The notes under the pieces are model-generated. The model did no database searches. It had not been told where the DNA came from and was given only the letters and a program-made list of their open reading frames with translations. The translations under genes and the position numbers were made by a program. 64,000 bases of DNA from Halogranum rubrum (GTDB lineage Archaea > Halobacteriota > Halobacteria > Halobacteriales > Haloferacaceae): contig NZ_FOTC01000001.1 in assembly GCF_900114455.1 (NCBI RefSeq), forward strand, positions 1,389,058-1,453,057, read 5' to 3'. This document shows, one piece after another, positions 28,218-36,726 of this stretch (its first letter is position 1; each line of letters opens with the position of its first letter).

Positions 28218-29747
28218 TCAGTAGGCGAAGAGCTTCCAGACCCACTCGGTCGGTTGGCGCGGGTTTAGTTTCTCTGGGCGCTTGACGTCGACGTCGTCGC
28301 CCGTCTCGACGGTGTACCGCCGCCGGACTTCGAGAGAGCTCCCGTCCCGAGTTCCCGACAGTCGAGCACTCTCGCCGGTTACGACGCCCCGTTCCGTGTC
28401 GATGTCCATCCGAATCCACGCGGTTTCGTAGGTGACGTTGCGGTCCTCGGGTCGACTGTCGTAGAGCGCCCGGTACACGGCGTCATCGTCGGTCAGTTCG
28501 AGTGTCACCGTGTCGTCGGTCTCGTCGACGACCTGCCACTCGCCGGTCGATGGTAGCGGCAGCGCGTACCCACCAGCGGGTCGGACTTCACTCTGGAAGA
28601 ACCAATAGGCCGGAAGTACGGTCGCCGTGCTTCCGTCGACCTGACGGTCTCCAAGTCCGAACTCTGGGTTGTTGTCGAACGCGTGGTAGGCCAAGCCGGT
28701 ATCGCCATAAGCGGGGTTGCGCTGGATGCTACTGTTCGCGAGGACCTGCCGGTCGGAACGGTCGACGGTCCACCAGAATCGAAGCACATGGTCGTTTTGA
28801 ATCTCGGTGAACTGGACGTCGTAGCTCGTCTGTCCGGTGTTCGAGAGCGCCGTCGTATACATCTCGCTCGGATCGTTGGGGAGGGGTTCGAGGTCGGGTG
28901 CTGGTCGGACTTCGCTCACGCGAATCGCACTTGCGCCAGCGACGGCGGCGCTCACGACGAAAATCGCCAGTGCGACGTGTCGAATCGAAACCGTGGCCCG
29001 GTCCGGTGTCACGTTCGCCAGCGCCGCGTGGACGGGAACGAGGAAGCCGAGGGAGAGTATCCCCGCGGTAAGTACCAAGCCACTGAGGACGACGACCACA
29101 GTCGTGAGTTCAGCGTACGACTGTCTGACGAACGCAGCCGCGGTGAGCGCGCTCCCGACGACGACGAAGACGGCGACGAGATGAAGGAGGAGCACAGTCC
29201 CCGTCCGGCGTGGCGTACCCACCGCGACGCCGACAGATGTCTCGAACGCCGTCGGTAGCGGGTCATCGTCGACGACACGGGTGACGACGGTGGCTAACGG
29301 ACCCCACGCGAGGAACGCTCCGATGAGGACACTAGGGAGAGGCGTCACGTACACGAGTTCCCACGGGAGCGTTCCGCCGTCGACGACGTAGAACGCGAAA
29401 CGAAGTGGCGTATCGACGACGAGGAACAGTGCGGCACCGAGTGTCAGCGCGACGATGTGGCAGGCGACAGCGGCTGTGGCGAGGCGAGGACCGTACTCGA
29501 TGAGACGTTCTCGAAAGTTCCAGTCGGGCGTCGAACTCGGGCCAGCGACGAGTCCACGGATAGTCGGAAGGGCAGCCCCGAGGACGGGAATCGAGACGAC
29601 CGGCGGGCAGACCACCGACGCGACTGGGTGGATGAAGCCGAGGACGGCGCGGAGAGCTACCTCAACGAGAACGACAGCGGCGACGAGTGCGAGCACACGA
29701 GGGTGGTTTAGAGCGACGTGGAGGCCGGAGCGGAGCGGAGAGGACAC
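28218..29747 (-). CDS. Multi-pass membrane protein with C-terminal extracellular domain, unknown
   Basis: 509 residues. The first 275 hold about seven hydrophobic segments (for example LALVAAVVLVEVALRAVLGF and VAVFVVVGSALTAAAFV). After a last helix near 262-280, the remaining 230 residues are polar and beta-rich (SYDVQFTEIQNDHVLRFWWT, VLPAYWFFQSEVRPAGGYAL). The end is RQPTEWVWKLFAY. It converges on the methyltransferase gene with a seven-base gap. Not recognised; the layout suggests a sensor or surface anchor. Confidence 0.65.
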   Translation of the reverse strand: MSSPLRSGLHVALNHPRVLALVAAVVLVEVALRAVLGFIHPVASVVCPPVVSIPVLGAALPTIRGLVAGPSSTPDWNFRERLIEYGPRLATAAVACHIVALTLGAALFLVVDTPLRFAFYVVDGGTLPWELVYVTPLPSVLIGAFLAWGPLATVVTRVVDDDPLPTAFETSVGVAVGTPRRTGTVLLLHLVAVFVVVGSALTAAAFVRQSYAELTTVVVVLSGLVLTAGILSLGFLVPVHAALANVTPDRATVSIRHVALAIFVVSAAVAGASAIRVSEVRPAPDLEPLPNDPSEMYTTALSNTGQTSYDVQFTEIQNDHVLRFWWTVDRSDRQVLANSSIQRNPAYGDTGLAYHAFDNNPEFGLGDRQVDGSTATVLPAYWFFQSEVRPAGGYALPLPSTGEWQVVDETDDTVTLELTDDDAVYRALYDSRPEDRNVTYETAWIRMDIDTERGVVTGESARLSGTRDGSSLEVRRRYTVETGDDVDVKRPEKLNPRQPTEWVWKLFAY

Positions 29748-29803
29748 TGTCGAAAGTCAAACGTGTCGATGCCGAAACTGTTCCGGTCGTAACTGGTCGG
29801 TCA

Positions 29804-30148
29804 CTACTCTCGGACTTCTTCGAGCACACTCCGGCCGCCGCCGGGTTTCGACTCCCACTCCCACTCGTCTTCGATTCGCACTCTTCCGTCGGAACCTTCT
29901 TCGACAGACCCGACCGAGTGGCCGGTCGCCGTCTCACCCTCGCGGTTCAGTTGGACGTAGCGGACGTCCCACTCGCCGTCGACGAGCGTCCCGACGAGGT
30001 GGCCTTCGACGACGTCGCCGCCGCTGTACGTCGCTGAGAGGCGGCTTCCGTCCTGTGTGAACGTCATTCGTGTGTCGCTGCCGACTTCGCCGCCGTCGTT
30101 CTCGACGGCGACGACGGTTCGACCGTCGAGCGAGATGTTCGTAGTCAT
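29804..30148 (-). CDS. Small conserved beta-sheet protein (often named N-acetylglutamate synthase-like)
   Basis: 114 residues. The pattern GSRLSATYSGGDVVEGHLVG, then DGEWDVRYVQLNREGETATG and DGRVRIEDEWEWESKPGGGR matches a small bacterial/archaeal family that databases label n-acetylglutamate synthase on weak grounds. Nothing resembles a GNAT or kinase fold, so the label should not be trusted. The ATG at 30148 gives the family length. No partner gene is obvious. Confidence 0.6.
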   Translation of the reverse strand: MTTNISLDGRTVVAVENDGGEVGSDTRMTFTQDGSRLSATYSGGDVVEGHLVGTLVDGEWDVRYVQLNREGETATGHSVGSVEEGSDGRVRIEDEWEWESKPGGGRSVLEEVRE

Positions 30149-30259
30149 AGTCGGAACTCGTCGGTCGGAGAGAAAACAGTGCGGTGTCGTGCAGTCGAGT
30201 GTGTCGGCCGTGCGAGCGGGAGTAACTTTATTCGAGGAGGTGAACACCTGAGTAATACC

Positions 30260-30547
30260 GTGCGTACGAACACACTTGTGGCCATCACCTTCGTCGGAAC
30301 CGGTCTCGGGCTACTGTTCTCGGCGATGGGTCTCGCGCTCTCGGATGGTTGGTCGCTCGTGGTCGGAGTCGTGGCCGCCTGTGGCGTCGCTAACGGCGTC
30401 ACTGCGGCAATCGTCCTCCGAGCAGACAAGCCAGCGCCACAGACTCCCCTCGTCCGACGAGTACAGCGATTCGCTGCGGCAGTTCTCGCCGTCGTGGCAC
30501 TCGGTGTGGTCGGGTTGGGAGCGGGTGTGCTCTACATGGCGCTGTGA
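30260..30547 (+). CDS. Small three-helix membrane protein, unknown
   Basis: 95 residues read from a GTG at 30260, with hydrophobic segments at about 5-25, 30-49 and 70-93 and a short charged loop (RADKPAPQTPLVRRVQR). The open frame extends upstream to 30179, but the GTG start gives a standard membrane protein N-terminus. Not recognised. Confidence 0.55.
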   Translation: MRTNTLVAITFVGTGLGLLFSAMGLALSDGWSLVVGVVAACGVANGVTAAIVLRADKPAPQTPLVRRVQRFAAAVLAVVALGVVGLGAGVLYMAL

Positions 30548-30598
30548 GGGATTCGACAGCGAACGCAGATTGAAACTGCATCGTCGCTTCGACGTCTA

Positions 30599-31438
30599 TC
30601 ACGAAACTGGCGTAGGTGAGTTGGGCGTCGTAGCATCCCGAGGCTCGACCCACACGCTGTGACTCCCAGCGGTACCATCTCGCAGCGTCGCCGACGCGGG
30701 GTCGAGACCGTCGAGAATCGGTGGCACGACCGTCTCGCTGACGGTCTCACCCACCGGAATATCGAACCCGACTGGGTCGGATTGGTCGTTCCACGACTGT
30801 CGGTGTACGAGAACCCGATATCCCGCCGTGCGCGGCCCGACGTTCTCGACGGAAAACTCTAGGGCGGTCCGTCCCTCGCGTTCGACGATGCGTGTCTCAC
30901 GCCACTCACAGACCGGTCGCTCGGCGAAGAGTCGTGTCGTCTCCTCGGAGAGCGCCCACGACGCGCCCGGACCGTCTCTCGGTCGGTAGACGATTTTCGC
31001 GGACTTCGTCGGTTCTGCTGGAATCGGGATACCGAGACAGACGCCGGAGCACTCGCGCGTGACCGGTGCGATTTGCACTGCCTCTTCGCCCGAGTTCGAG
31101 GGGCGGGTGAGGTCTTTGCTCCGCTTGACGTGGAAATCTGCCGCTCGAAGTTCATCGTTGCTCTCGCCTACCGCCGACCGGATGTCGCCACCTCTCTCGA
31201 CATCCACGACGACGTACTGTCTGTCGTCCGCCTGTCGGACCGACCGAAAGATATCGGGTTCCTCGATTATCGACTGCTGGACGGTTGGCGCGGAGACAGT
31301 GAGCGTCGCGTCGCCGAGGGCCACAGAATCACCAATCGAGACTCGTCTCGATTCGGGTATCCCGCCGATGTGAGAGAGACAGCCACTCCCCGCGAACGTG
31401 GCGGTGCCCGAGAGAGCGAGAAACTGTCGGCGATTCAT
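30599..31438 (-). CDS. Secreted lipoprotein, unknown
   Basis: 279 residues beginning NRRQFLALSGTATFAGSGCL: twin arginines followed by a short hydrophobic stretch and lipobox GSGC, so it is probably exported by Tat and lipid-anchored at Cys20. The rest is beta-rich and without a family I know (VSIGDSVALGDATLTVSAPT, then FSVENVGPRTAGYRVLVHRQ, a possible Ig-like repeat). Its promoter region contains an inverted repeat GATAA-GTACT-TTATC (31462-31476). Confidence 0.7.
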   Translation of the reverse strand: MNRRQFLALSGTATFAGSGCLSHIGGIPESRRVSIGDSVALGDATLTVSAPTVQQSIIEEPDIFRSVRQADDRQYVVVDVERGGDIRSAVGESNDELRAADFHVKRSKDLTRPSNSGEEAVQIAPVTRECSGVCLGIPIPAEPTKSAKIVYRPRDGPGASWALSEETTRLFAERPVCEWRETRIVEREGRTALEFSVENVGPRTAGYRVLVHRQSWNDQSDPVGFDIPVGETVSETVVPPILDGLDPASATLRDGTAGSHSVWVEPRDATTPNSPTPVS

Positions 31439-31541
31439 TATCTGCGACGTTCGGCTACGCTGATAAGTACTTTATCCATCTACCGACAGGTAGAACGAAG
31501 AGAGCGAATCGAAGAAGTCGAAGACAGGTGATGTGGGCCGC

Positions 31542-32618
31542 TTAGTCTGCCTTCGCGACCGGCACGTCGAGGTCGATTTCGCCAGCGTCGAGTTCCTGTT
31601 CGACTTCGCGGGCGGCTTTGACCATGTTCTCCATCTTGCCGTAGGCGATGTCACGCGGCAGGAGTTTCAGGCCGCAGTCCGGCGAGATAGTGAGTTTCTC
31701 CGGGGGGACGACTTTGAGACCCTGTTTGATGTTCTCCTTTATCTCCTCGACCGGTTCGACTTCGGCGGTGTGAGCGTCGACGACGCCGAGTGCGAGGTCC
31801 GGTTCGAACTCGGGTTCGGTGAAGACGTCTATCTGCTCGTAGTCGCCGTTGCAGAGTTCGACGTCGAACTCGTCGATGGGGTAGTCGTTGAGTTCGGGGT
31901 AGATGCGCGAGTAGTCGCCGTAACAGACGTGGAGACCGATGCGAATCTCCTCGGGGATGTCCGCGACGATGCGTTCGAGACACTCGCCGACGATAGCGTG
32001 GTCGTCCGGCGTCGTCGCCAAGGCGGGTTCGTCGATTTGGATGTAGCGTGCGCCCGCCTCGACGAGTTTCTCTATCTCCTCGTTGACGAGGTCCGCGAGG
32101 TCGTAGGCGAGTTCTTCCTCCGTTTCGTAGGCCTCGTTGAACGACCAGTTGGCGAGGGTGTACGGGCCCGTGATGGGGACCTTAACTGGCTTTTCGGCGA
32201 CGTTCGTGGTGAACTCGAACTCGTCGACCAGCCACGGTTCGTCGTAGGCGACTTCGTCGGCGACGGAAGGCTTGTTGAAGTAGTTGTGCCCCCAGACTTT
32301 GACCGGGCCGTTGAACTCGTAGCCGTCGATGCGGTGGGCGAAGAACTCGACCATCTCGTTTCGGCGCATCTCGCCGTCGACGACGGTGTCGAGTCCGGCG
32401 CGTTCGTGCTCGTGGGTGATAACCTCACAGGCGTCGTCGTAGGCCTCTTCGAGGTGGTCGGCGGTGAACTTCGAGTCGTCGTCCTCGGAGAGTTCCTTGG
32501 CACGGTTCAGCCACTTCGGCTTGGGGTAGCTCCCGACGATGGTCGTCAAGAGGAAGTGGTCGTTCTCGTGGCTCTCGGGGCGGAACTGCTCGCGGTTCTT
32601 CGATGGGTCTCGGCTCAT
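31542..32618 (-). CDS. metE: Methionine synthase, MetE C-terminal (catalytic) type
   Basis: 358 residues corresponding to the catalytic half of cobalamin-independent methionine synthase, which methylates homocysteine. FLLTTIVGSYPKPKWL opens the barrel, IQIDEPALATT follows, and zinc ligands are visible as HVCYGD (His and Cys) and SPDCGLKLLP (Cys). Stand-alone archaeal MetE proteins of this size are known to use methylcorrinoid proteins instead of methyl-tetrahydrofolate. It overlaps the upstream metE-like gene by four bases (ATGA), so both are one coupled unit. Methyl donor here unknown. Confidence 0.9.
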   Translation of the reverse strand: MSRDPSKNREQFRPESHENDHFLLTTIVGSYPKPKWLNRAKELSEDDDSKFTADHLEEAYDDACEVITHEHERAGLDTVVDGEMRRNEMVEFFAHRIDGYEFNGPVKVWGHNYFNKPSVADEVAYDEPWLVDEFEFTTNVAEKPVKVPITGPYTLANWSFNEAYETEEELAYDLADLVNEEIEKLVEAGARYIQIDEPALATTPDDHAIVGECLERIVADIPEEIRIGLHVCYGDYSRIYPELNDYPIDEFDVELCNGDYEQIDVFTEPEFEPDLALGVVDAHTAEVEPVEEIKENIKQGLKVVPPEKLTISPDCGLKLLPRDIAYGKMENMVKAAREVEQELDAGEIDLDVPVAKAD

Positions 32619-33622
32619 GCTTTCACCTCGTTGAGGCTGGCAGCCTCGGCCAGAACGGCCAGTTTCTCCTGTGCTTTGTTCACCGGCAGGTAGAACAGTT
32701 CGGTGTTGGACGTGACGTACGTGGTCTCGAAGTCCTGCGAGGCGACCTGCTCTTGCACCCAGTCGACACGCTCGCGGACGGTTTCGGGCGACTCGACGAG
32801 CGTGTTCTGTCCGTCGACGAGTCCCAGTGCGATGTCGGACTTCGTGCCGTACTCGTTGATGTTGTAGAGGGTCTGTTCGCGGTCACCGGCGACGAAGTCG
32901 AAGCCGATGGCGTCAACGTCGGCGTCCATCAGGTGCGCGTAGACCTTCTCGTCGAGTGCGCCCCAGTAGGTGTTGACGACGACGTCTGCGTCCGTCGCGT
33001 CGGCGACGCGGTCGATGACCTCGCTGGCGAGGGCGTCGGTGTCCTCACCGGGCGCGTTCTCGACGAGCGACGGTTCGTTGAGGAACAGCGTCTCGTGGGC
33101 GGGGAACGCCTCGACCTCTTCGGCGAGGAAGTCGCCGACGGCGTCGAGGAACTCGGCCTCGTCGCCGTAGTGCTCGTCGGAGGCGAGGTCTGCGAGCGAG
33201 TAGGGACCGGGGAGAACGGCCTGCAGTGCGGCCTCGCCGTCGATTGCCTCGGACGCCTTCTCCAACTCGGCGGCGACGTCGCCGGAGAACGTCAGGTCGC
33301 CCGTGACCCGTGGGTCGCGATAGAAGTTGTTGTTGTCGTAGTAGCGGACGATACCGCCCGTCTCGACGTTCTCGTGGACAGTCAGCGGGTGCGCGAGATT
33401 GTCGTCCCAGCGGAGTTGTCCCTCGACGACGCGGTCGAGTCCGGCGTCGAGTTGGTCGCCGATGACCTCCTCGCGCGCCTCGTCGTACGCCGCGACGATT
33501 GCGTCGCTCTCGTCGCCAGAGATTAGGTCGCCTTTCTGGTGGCCTTTCAGGTCGGACAACTGGTCTTTCGCCCAATCGGGGAGGGGGAACAGACCAGGTG
33601 TCGTCGCTACGAGTTCACTCAT
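32615..33622 (-). CDS. MetE N-terminal-like paralogue
   Basis: 335 residues, homologous to a MetE barrel and directly upstream of the catalytic metE. It starts ELVATTPGLFPLPDWAKDQL and has LPGPYSLADLASDEHYGD, FLNEPSLVENAPGED and FVAGDREQTLYNINE. The zinc-binding HxC is replaced (VVNTYWGALDEKVYA), so it is probably not a methyltransferase by itself and may play the part of the N-terminal domain of full-length MetE. ATG at 33622 chosen; a GTG just before it gives one more residue. Confidence 0.82.
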   Translation of the reverse strand: MSELVATTPGLFPLPDWAKDQLSDLKGHQKGDLISGDESDAIVAAYDEAREEVIGDQLDAGLDRVVEGQLRWDDNLAHPLTVHENVETGGIVRYYDNNNFYRDPRVTGDLTFSGDVAAELEKASEAIDGEAALQAVLPGPYSLADLASDEHYGDEAEFLDAVGDFLAEEVEAFPAHETLFLNEPSLVENAPGEDTDALASEVIDRVADATDADVVVNTYWGALDEKVYAHLMDADVDAIGFDFVAGDREQTLYNINEYGTKSDIALGLVDGQNTLVESPETVRERVDWVQEQVASQDFETTYVTSNTELFYLPVNKAQEKLAVLAEAASLNEVKA

Positions 33623-33647
33623 CACTCCCGGCTAAGAAATGCCGAGG

Positions 33648-33659
33648 CTTAATATTTGC
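33648..33659 (-). promoter_or_regulatory. Promoter of the metE pair
   Basis: On the minus strand GCAAATATTAAG lies 26-37 bases before the start codon at 33622, the spacing of a leaderless haloarchaeal transcript. Confidence 0.6.
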
Positions 33660-33681
33660 TAATGAAGAAAATAACCCAGAA

Positions 33682-34395
33682 TTATTTTGTGAGCGCGATC
33701 ACGGTGAGTGTCTCGAACGGATACGACTCCTGAACGACCGTCTCGACGCCGAATCCGTTCGATTCCGCCCGTTCGACGACTGCCTCGTAGCCTGTGAGGC
33801 TACTCACAAGCAACAGAACGACGCCGTCGGGTGTGAGCACTCGTCCCACGTCGTCGAGGAAGGGGTCGATGAGTTCGCGTCCGGACTCGCCGCCCGAGAG
33901 TGCGTGTTCCATCCAGTCGTCCCACTCGTTGTCCGGATCCGTCGGGAGGTAGGGCGGGTTGAACAGGACGGCGTCGAGCACGCCGTCTCGGAAGGGAGCA
34001 GTCAGGTTCGCTCGTGCCGCCTCGACGCCGCGTTCACGGGCCTGTCGAGCGGCGTGCGGGTTGATGTCGCTGCCGAGGACGCGCGCGTCGGTGTTCTCGC
34101 TCACTTGCTGGGCGACCCACCCCGACCCGGTGCCGACTTCGAGTACCGTCCCCGAGACGGGGTACTCGACGGCGGCTTGTGCGAGCAGTCCGGAGTCCTC
34201 TGCCGGTTGGTACACCTCGATGTTCATGCCGCGGCGCTCGGCGAGGCCGTCGGCACTGGACGTGTCGTTCGTCTCGTTCATCTCGTTTGTCTCGTTTGTC
34301 TCGTTCACCTCGTTCTTCGTCCTGCCTCTCTCGCTCGTCTCCTCGGTCACGTCTGTTTCACTCGTCTCGCCTGTCGCTTCTGACTCGTCGCTCAT
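33682..34395 (-). CDS. HemK/PrmC-family protein methyltransferase
   Basis: 237 residues. Archaeal HemK2/Mtq2-like enzymes methylate the glutamine of the release-factor GGQ motif. NIEVYQPAEDSGLLAQAA, VLEVGTGSGWVAQQVSE and FNPPYLPTDPDNEWDDWMEH (NPPY motif) identify it. The first 45 residues are an extra Glu/Thr/Asn-rich tail containing six copies of a 9-base repeat (NET units). A start at 34227 would remove this, but the ATG at 34395 overlaps the stop of mscS (ATGA) and LAERRG, part of the family start, lies before 34227. Confidence 0.85.
   Translation of the reverse strand: MSDESEATGETSETDVTEETSERGRTKNEVNETNETNEMNETNDTSSADGLAERRGMNIEVYQPAEDSGLLAQAAVEYPVSGTVLEVGTGSGWVAQQVSENTDARVLGSDINPHAARQARERGVEAARANLTAPFRDGVLDAVLFNPPYLPTDPDNEWDDWMEHALSGGESGRELIDPFLDDVGRVLTPDGVVLLLVSSLTGYEAVVERAESNGFGVETVVQESYPFETLTVIALTK
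34265..34318. repeat. 9-base tandem repeat, about six copies, in the methyltransferase gene
   Basis: Units of the form TCGTTCGTC differ at one or two bases. Because the unit length is a multiple of three, copy-number change would keep the frame and only lengthen the Asn-Glu-Thr tail. Confidence 0.8.
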
Positions 34396-35648
34396 TCGTC
34401 TCCTCCGTCGGTCGTGGCCTCGCCGTTTCGCTCGGGGTCGGTCAGCGAGACGTCGCCTGCGTCGTCACGCGACGACAGCGACCGCTGCGGGAAGGGGATA
34501 CTGATTCCTTCCTCGTCGAACGCCTCTTTGATCGCGGCGACGGCGGCGGTTCGAGCGCGCCACATGCGCCGAGCGCTCGGGTTGTCTATCCAGAACCGAA
34601 CCCCGAGGAGGACAGACGAGGAGGCGAACTCCTTCATGACGACCTGTGGGCTCGGCACGTCGAGCACCTCGTCTCGTGCCTCCACGGCACCGAGTGCGAC
34701 GTCGGCGGCGTGTTGCGGGTCGGCGTCGTAGTCGACACCGACCTCGACTTCGATACGGAGGCGGCCCTTCCGTGTCCGGTTGACGATAGCGTCACTGCTG
34801 ACCTCGTCGTTGGGGAGGATGACGTACTCACCGTCGAACGTCTGGAGTCGCGTGTTGAAGATGGTGATGTCCGTCACCGTCCCCTCCTTGTCGCCGACGA
34901 CGATCCAGTCACCGATCTCGAAGGGTCGCGAGAACATCAGGACGAATCCGGCGAGGACGGCCCCGAGCGACTGTCGAGCGGCCATCCCGACGATGATGCC
35001 GAAGAATCCGGCACCGACGAGGAGGCTCCCGATGTTGTCGGTGAACAGGCTGATGATGACGAAGATAACCGTCGCGTACAGGAACACCTGGGTGAGTCGG
35101 AAGAGAATCTCGCGTTGGTGGCGACTGATGGCGTCTCCCGACCCCGCGACGACCTGTATGACGCGGCCGATGAAGTTCGTGAGGATGTACGCCGTGCCGA
35201 GCAGTATCGCCGAGATGAGGATGCGTCCGGCGCGCTCGTTCACTTCGAGGTCTTTGAACGCGTTGACGAGGGCGGGTGCGAGTCCCCAGACGTCGACGAG
35301 GAGGAGGATACCCAGCGCAGTGACGACGGCGACGGCACCGGACGCGGCGATTCGTTTGACCGAATCGGACGCCATCGACCGGACCCACTTGTGCTCGTAG
35401 TAGCGAACGGCGAAGACGGCAAAGAGGATGAGTGCCGTCACGACGACCTGCACGGCGAACCCCGTCTGACCCGGGAAGAGACCCTGACCGAGTGCGTCGA
35501 GTGGTGGGGGTAGTTGGCCGACAGTCTGATTCATCGACTCGTTGATCGTCGCGTTCGTGGCCGTTTCGTTCGCAGCCGTTCCGTTCAGTGTTCCGTTCGT
35601 CGCCGTCTCGTTGGGCGTCACCGTCGGTGACGACACTTGATTAGGCAT
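34392..35648 (-). CDS. mscS: Small-conductance mechanosensitive channel, MscS family
   Basis: 418 residues. A polar N-terminal segment with seven N-X-S/T sites in about 35 residues precedes about five helices; GAGFFGIIVGMAARQSLGAV is the TM3 pore helix and LAGFVLMFSRPFEIGDWIVV the start of the beta domain (FNTRLQTFDGEYVILPNDEV, then VEVGVDYDAD). It releases solutes under osmotic downshock. Acidic C-terminal tail. The ATG at 35648 overlaps the ksgA stop by eight bases; upstream in-frame sequence lies inside ksgA. Insertion of a channel between ksgA and hemK is unlike most archaea. Confidence 0.93.
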   Translation of the reverse strand: MPNQVSSPTVTPNETATNGTLNGTAANETATNATINESMNQTVGQLPPPLDALGQGLFPGQTGFAVQVVVTALILFAVFAVRYYEHKWVRSMASDSVKRIAASGAVAVVTALGILLLVDVWGLAPALVNAFKDLEVNERAGRILISAILLGTAYILTNFIGRVIQVVAGSGDAISRHQREILFRLTQVFLYATVIFVIISLFTDNIGSLLVGAGFFGIIVGMAARQSLGAVLAGFVLMFSRPFEIGDWIVVGDKEGTVTDITIFNTRLQTFDGEYVILPNDEVSSDAIVNRTRKGRLRIEVEVGVDYDADPQHAADVALGAVEARDEVLDVPSPQVVMKEFASSSVLLGVRFWIDNPSARRMWRARTAAVAAIKEAFDEEGISIPFPQRSLSSRDDAGDVSLTDPERNGEATTDGGDE

Positions 35649-36537
35649 CGCTCTCACGTCGCTCGACGTCGACGGCGATGGTGGCGAGTTCCGCGAACTG
35701 TTCGGGCGCGAGTTTGCCGGCACGTTTCCGTAAGAGCACCTCGTCGTGGTCCTCGACGGCCTCGATGACTTTCTCGGGGTGCTCGATACCCGTGATGTGG
35801 GTCGTGTTGCGGATGCCGTTGCGGATGGTCTTGCGTCGCTGCGTGAACAGTGCCTTCACGAAGTCGAGGAAGAACTCGGGGTCGTCGACCTCGTAGTCGG
35901 GGTCACGGGGCGTCGTCCGGACGACAGCGCTGTCGACCGCTGGCGGCGGCGAGAACGCTGTCGGCGGGACAGGTTCGACGACTTCGATGTCGGCGTAGTG
36001 CTGCGCGCTGACAGAGAGTCGCCCGTACGCGTCGGTCGCCGACTCGGCGGCCATCCGCTCGGCGAACTCCTTTTGGAACATCAAGACGAGCGGCTTTCCC
36101 TCGGGGAGGAGTCGAAACGTAATCTCGCTGGAGATGCCGTACGGCAGGTTCGCCACGCAAGCGGTGAAGTCGGGGAGGTCGACTTCCAGTGCGTCGCCTT
36201 CGAGAATCGTCAAGTCGCCCGCCTCGATGTCGTCGGCGAACTCCCGACGGAGGAAGTCGGCGAGGCGGACGTCGCGTTCGACGACGGTCACGTGGTCTGC
36301 GAGCGCGAGGAGTCGGTCCGTGAGTGCGCCGGTTCCGGGGCCGACTTCGAGGACGTGTGAGGTGTCGACATCGTCGGGGAGGTACGTCGGGACACGGTCG
36401 AGGACGCGGTCGTCGACGAGGAAGTGTTGGTCCTGGTCGGGGTCGCCGCGGAGTCCTGCACGCCGGATGAGTGCGTCGGGGTTGCGGAGCGTCCGCTCGC
36501 CGTAGAAGCCGTCAGAGACGCCGTCCTGCTCGGTCAT
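35641..36537 (-). CDS. ksgA: 16S rRNA dimethyladenosine transferase
   Basis: Dimethylates the two adjacent adenines in the 3' hairpin of 16S rRNA during small-subunit maturation; 298 residues. Motif I HVLEVGPGTGALTDRLLAL, motif IV ACVANLPYGISSEITFRLL (NLPY) and VPPTAFSPPPAVDSAVVR are characteristic, and the C-terminal domain includes LFTQRRKTIRNGIRNTTHI. The upstream 189 bases separating it from DUF655 hold two 9-base tandem arrays. Confidence 0.95.
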   Translation of the reverse strand: MTEQDGVSDGFYGERTLRNPDALIRRAGLRGDPDQDQHFLVDDRVLDRVPTYLPDDVDTSHVLEVGPGTGALTDRLLALADHVTVVERDVRLADFLRREFADDIEAGDLTILEGDALEVDLPDFTACVANLPYGISSEITFRLLPEGKPLVLMFQKEFAERMAAESATDAYGRLSVSAQHYADIEVVEPVPPTAFSPPPAVDSAVVRTTPRDPDYEVDDPEFFLDFVKALFTQRRKTIRNGIRNTTHITGIEHPEKVIEAVEDHDEVLLRKRAGKLAPEQFAELATIAVDVERRESDA

Positions 36538-36603
36538 TGCGGGAGATTTGACGACGGATAGGTGTAAACTTCCCGCTTGTCTGTCGGTGTTGGTGTTGTC
36601 GGT

Positions 36604-36658
36604 GTCGTCGGCGTCGTCGGCGTCGTCTTTACTCTGGATGCTCTGGATACTCTGGATG
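36604..36658. repeat. Two adjacent 9-base tandem arrays upstream of ksgA
   Basis: GTCGTCGGC is repeated at 36604-36630 (last copy altered) and CTCTGGATG at 36632-36658. They lie in the 189-base gap between the DUF655 stop and the ksgA ATG. Neither strand carries a credible protein here. Their unit length matches the array at 34265-34318 in the same gene cluster. Confidence 0.8.
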
Positions 36659-36726
36659 CTCTCGGCGCTGTCGCTGTCGTTGTTCTTGTCACCTCTTTCC
36701 TATCAAAACCGAAAGAAGGTCGTCGG

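Noticed and set aside
31533-33526. Two long plus-strand open frames (386 and 307 residues)
   Set aside because: Antisense to the metE pair; no family features.
34225-34227. Internal ATG as the start of the HemK-like gene
   Set aside because: It would remove residues (LAERRG) that belong to the family, and the upstream ATG overlaps the mscS stop.
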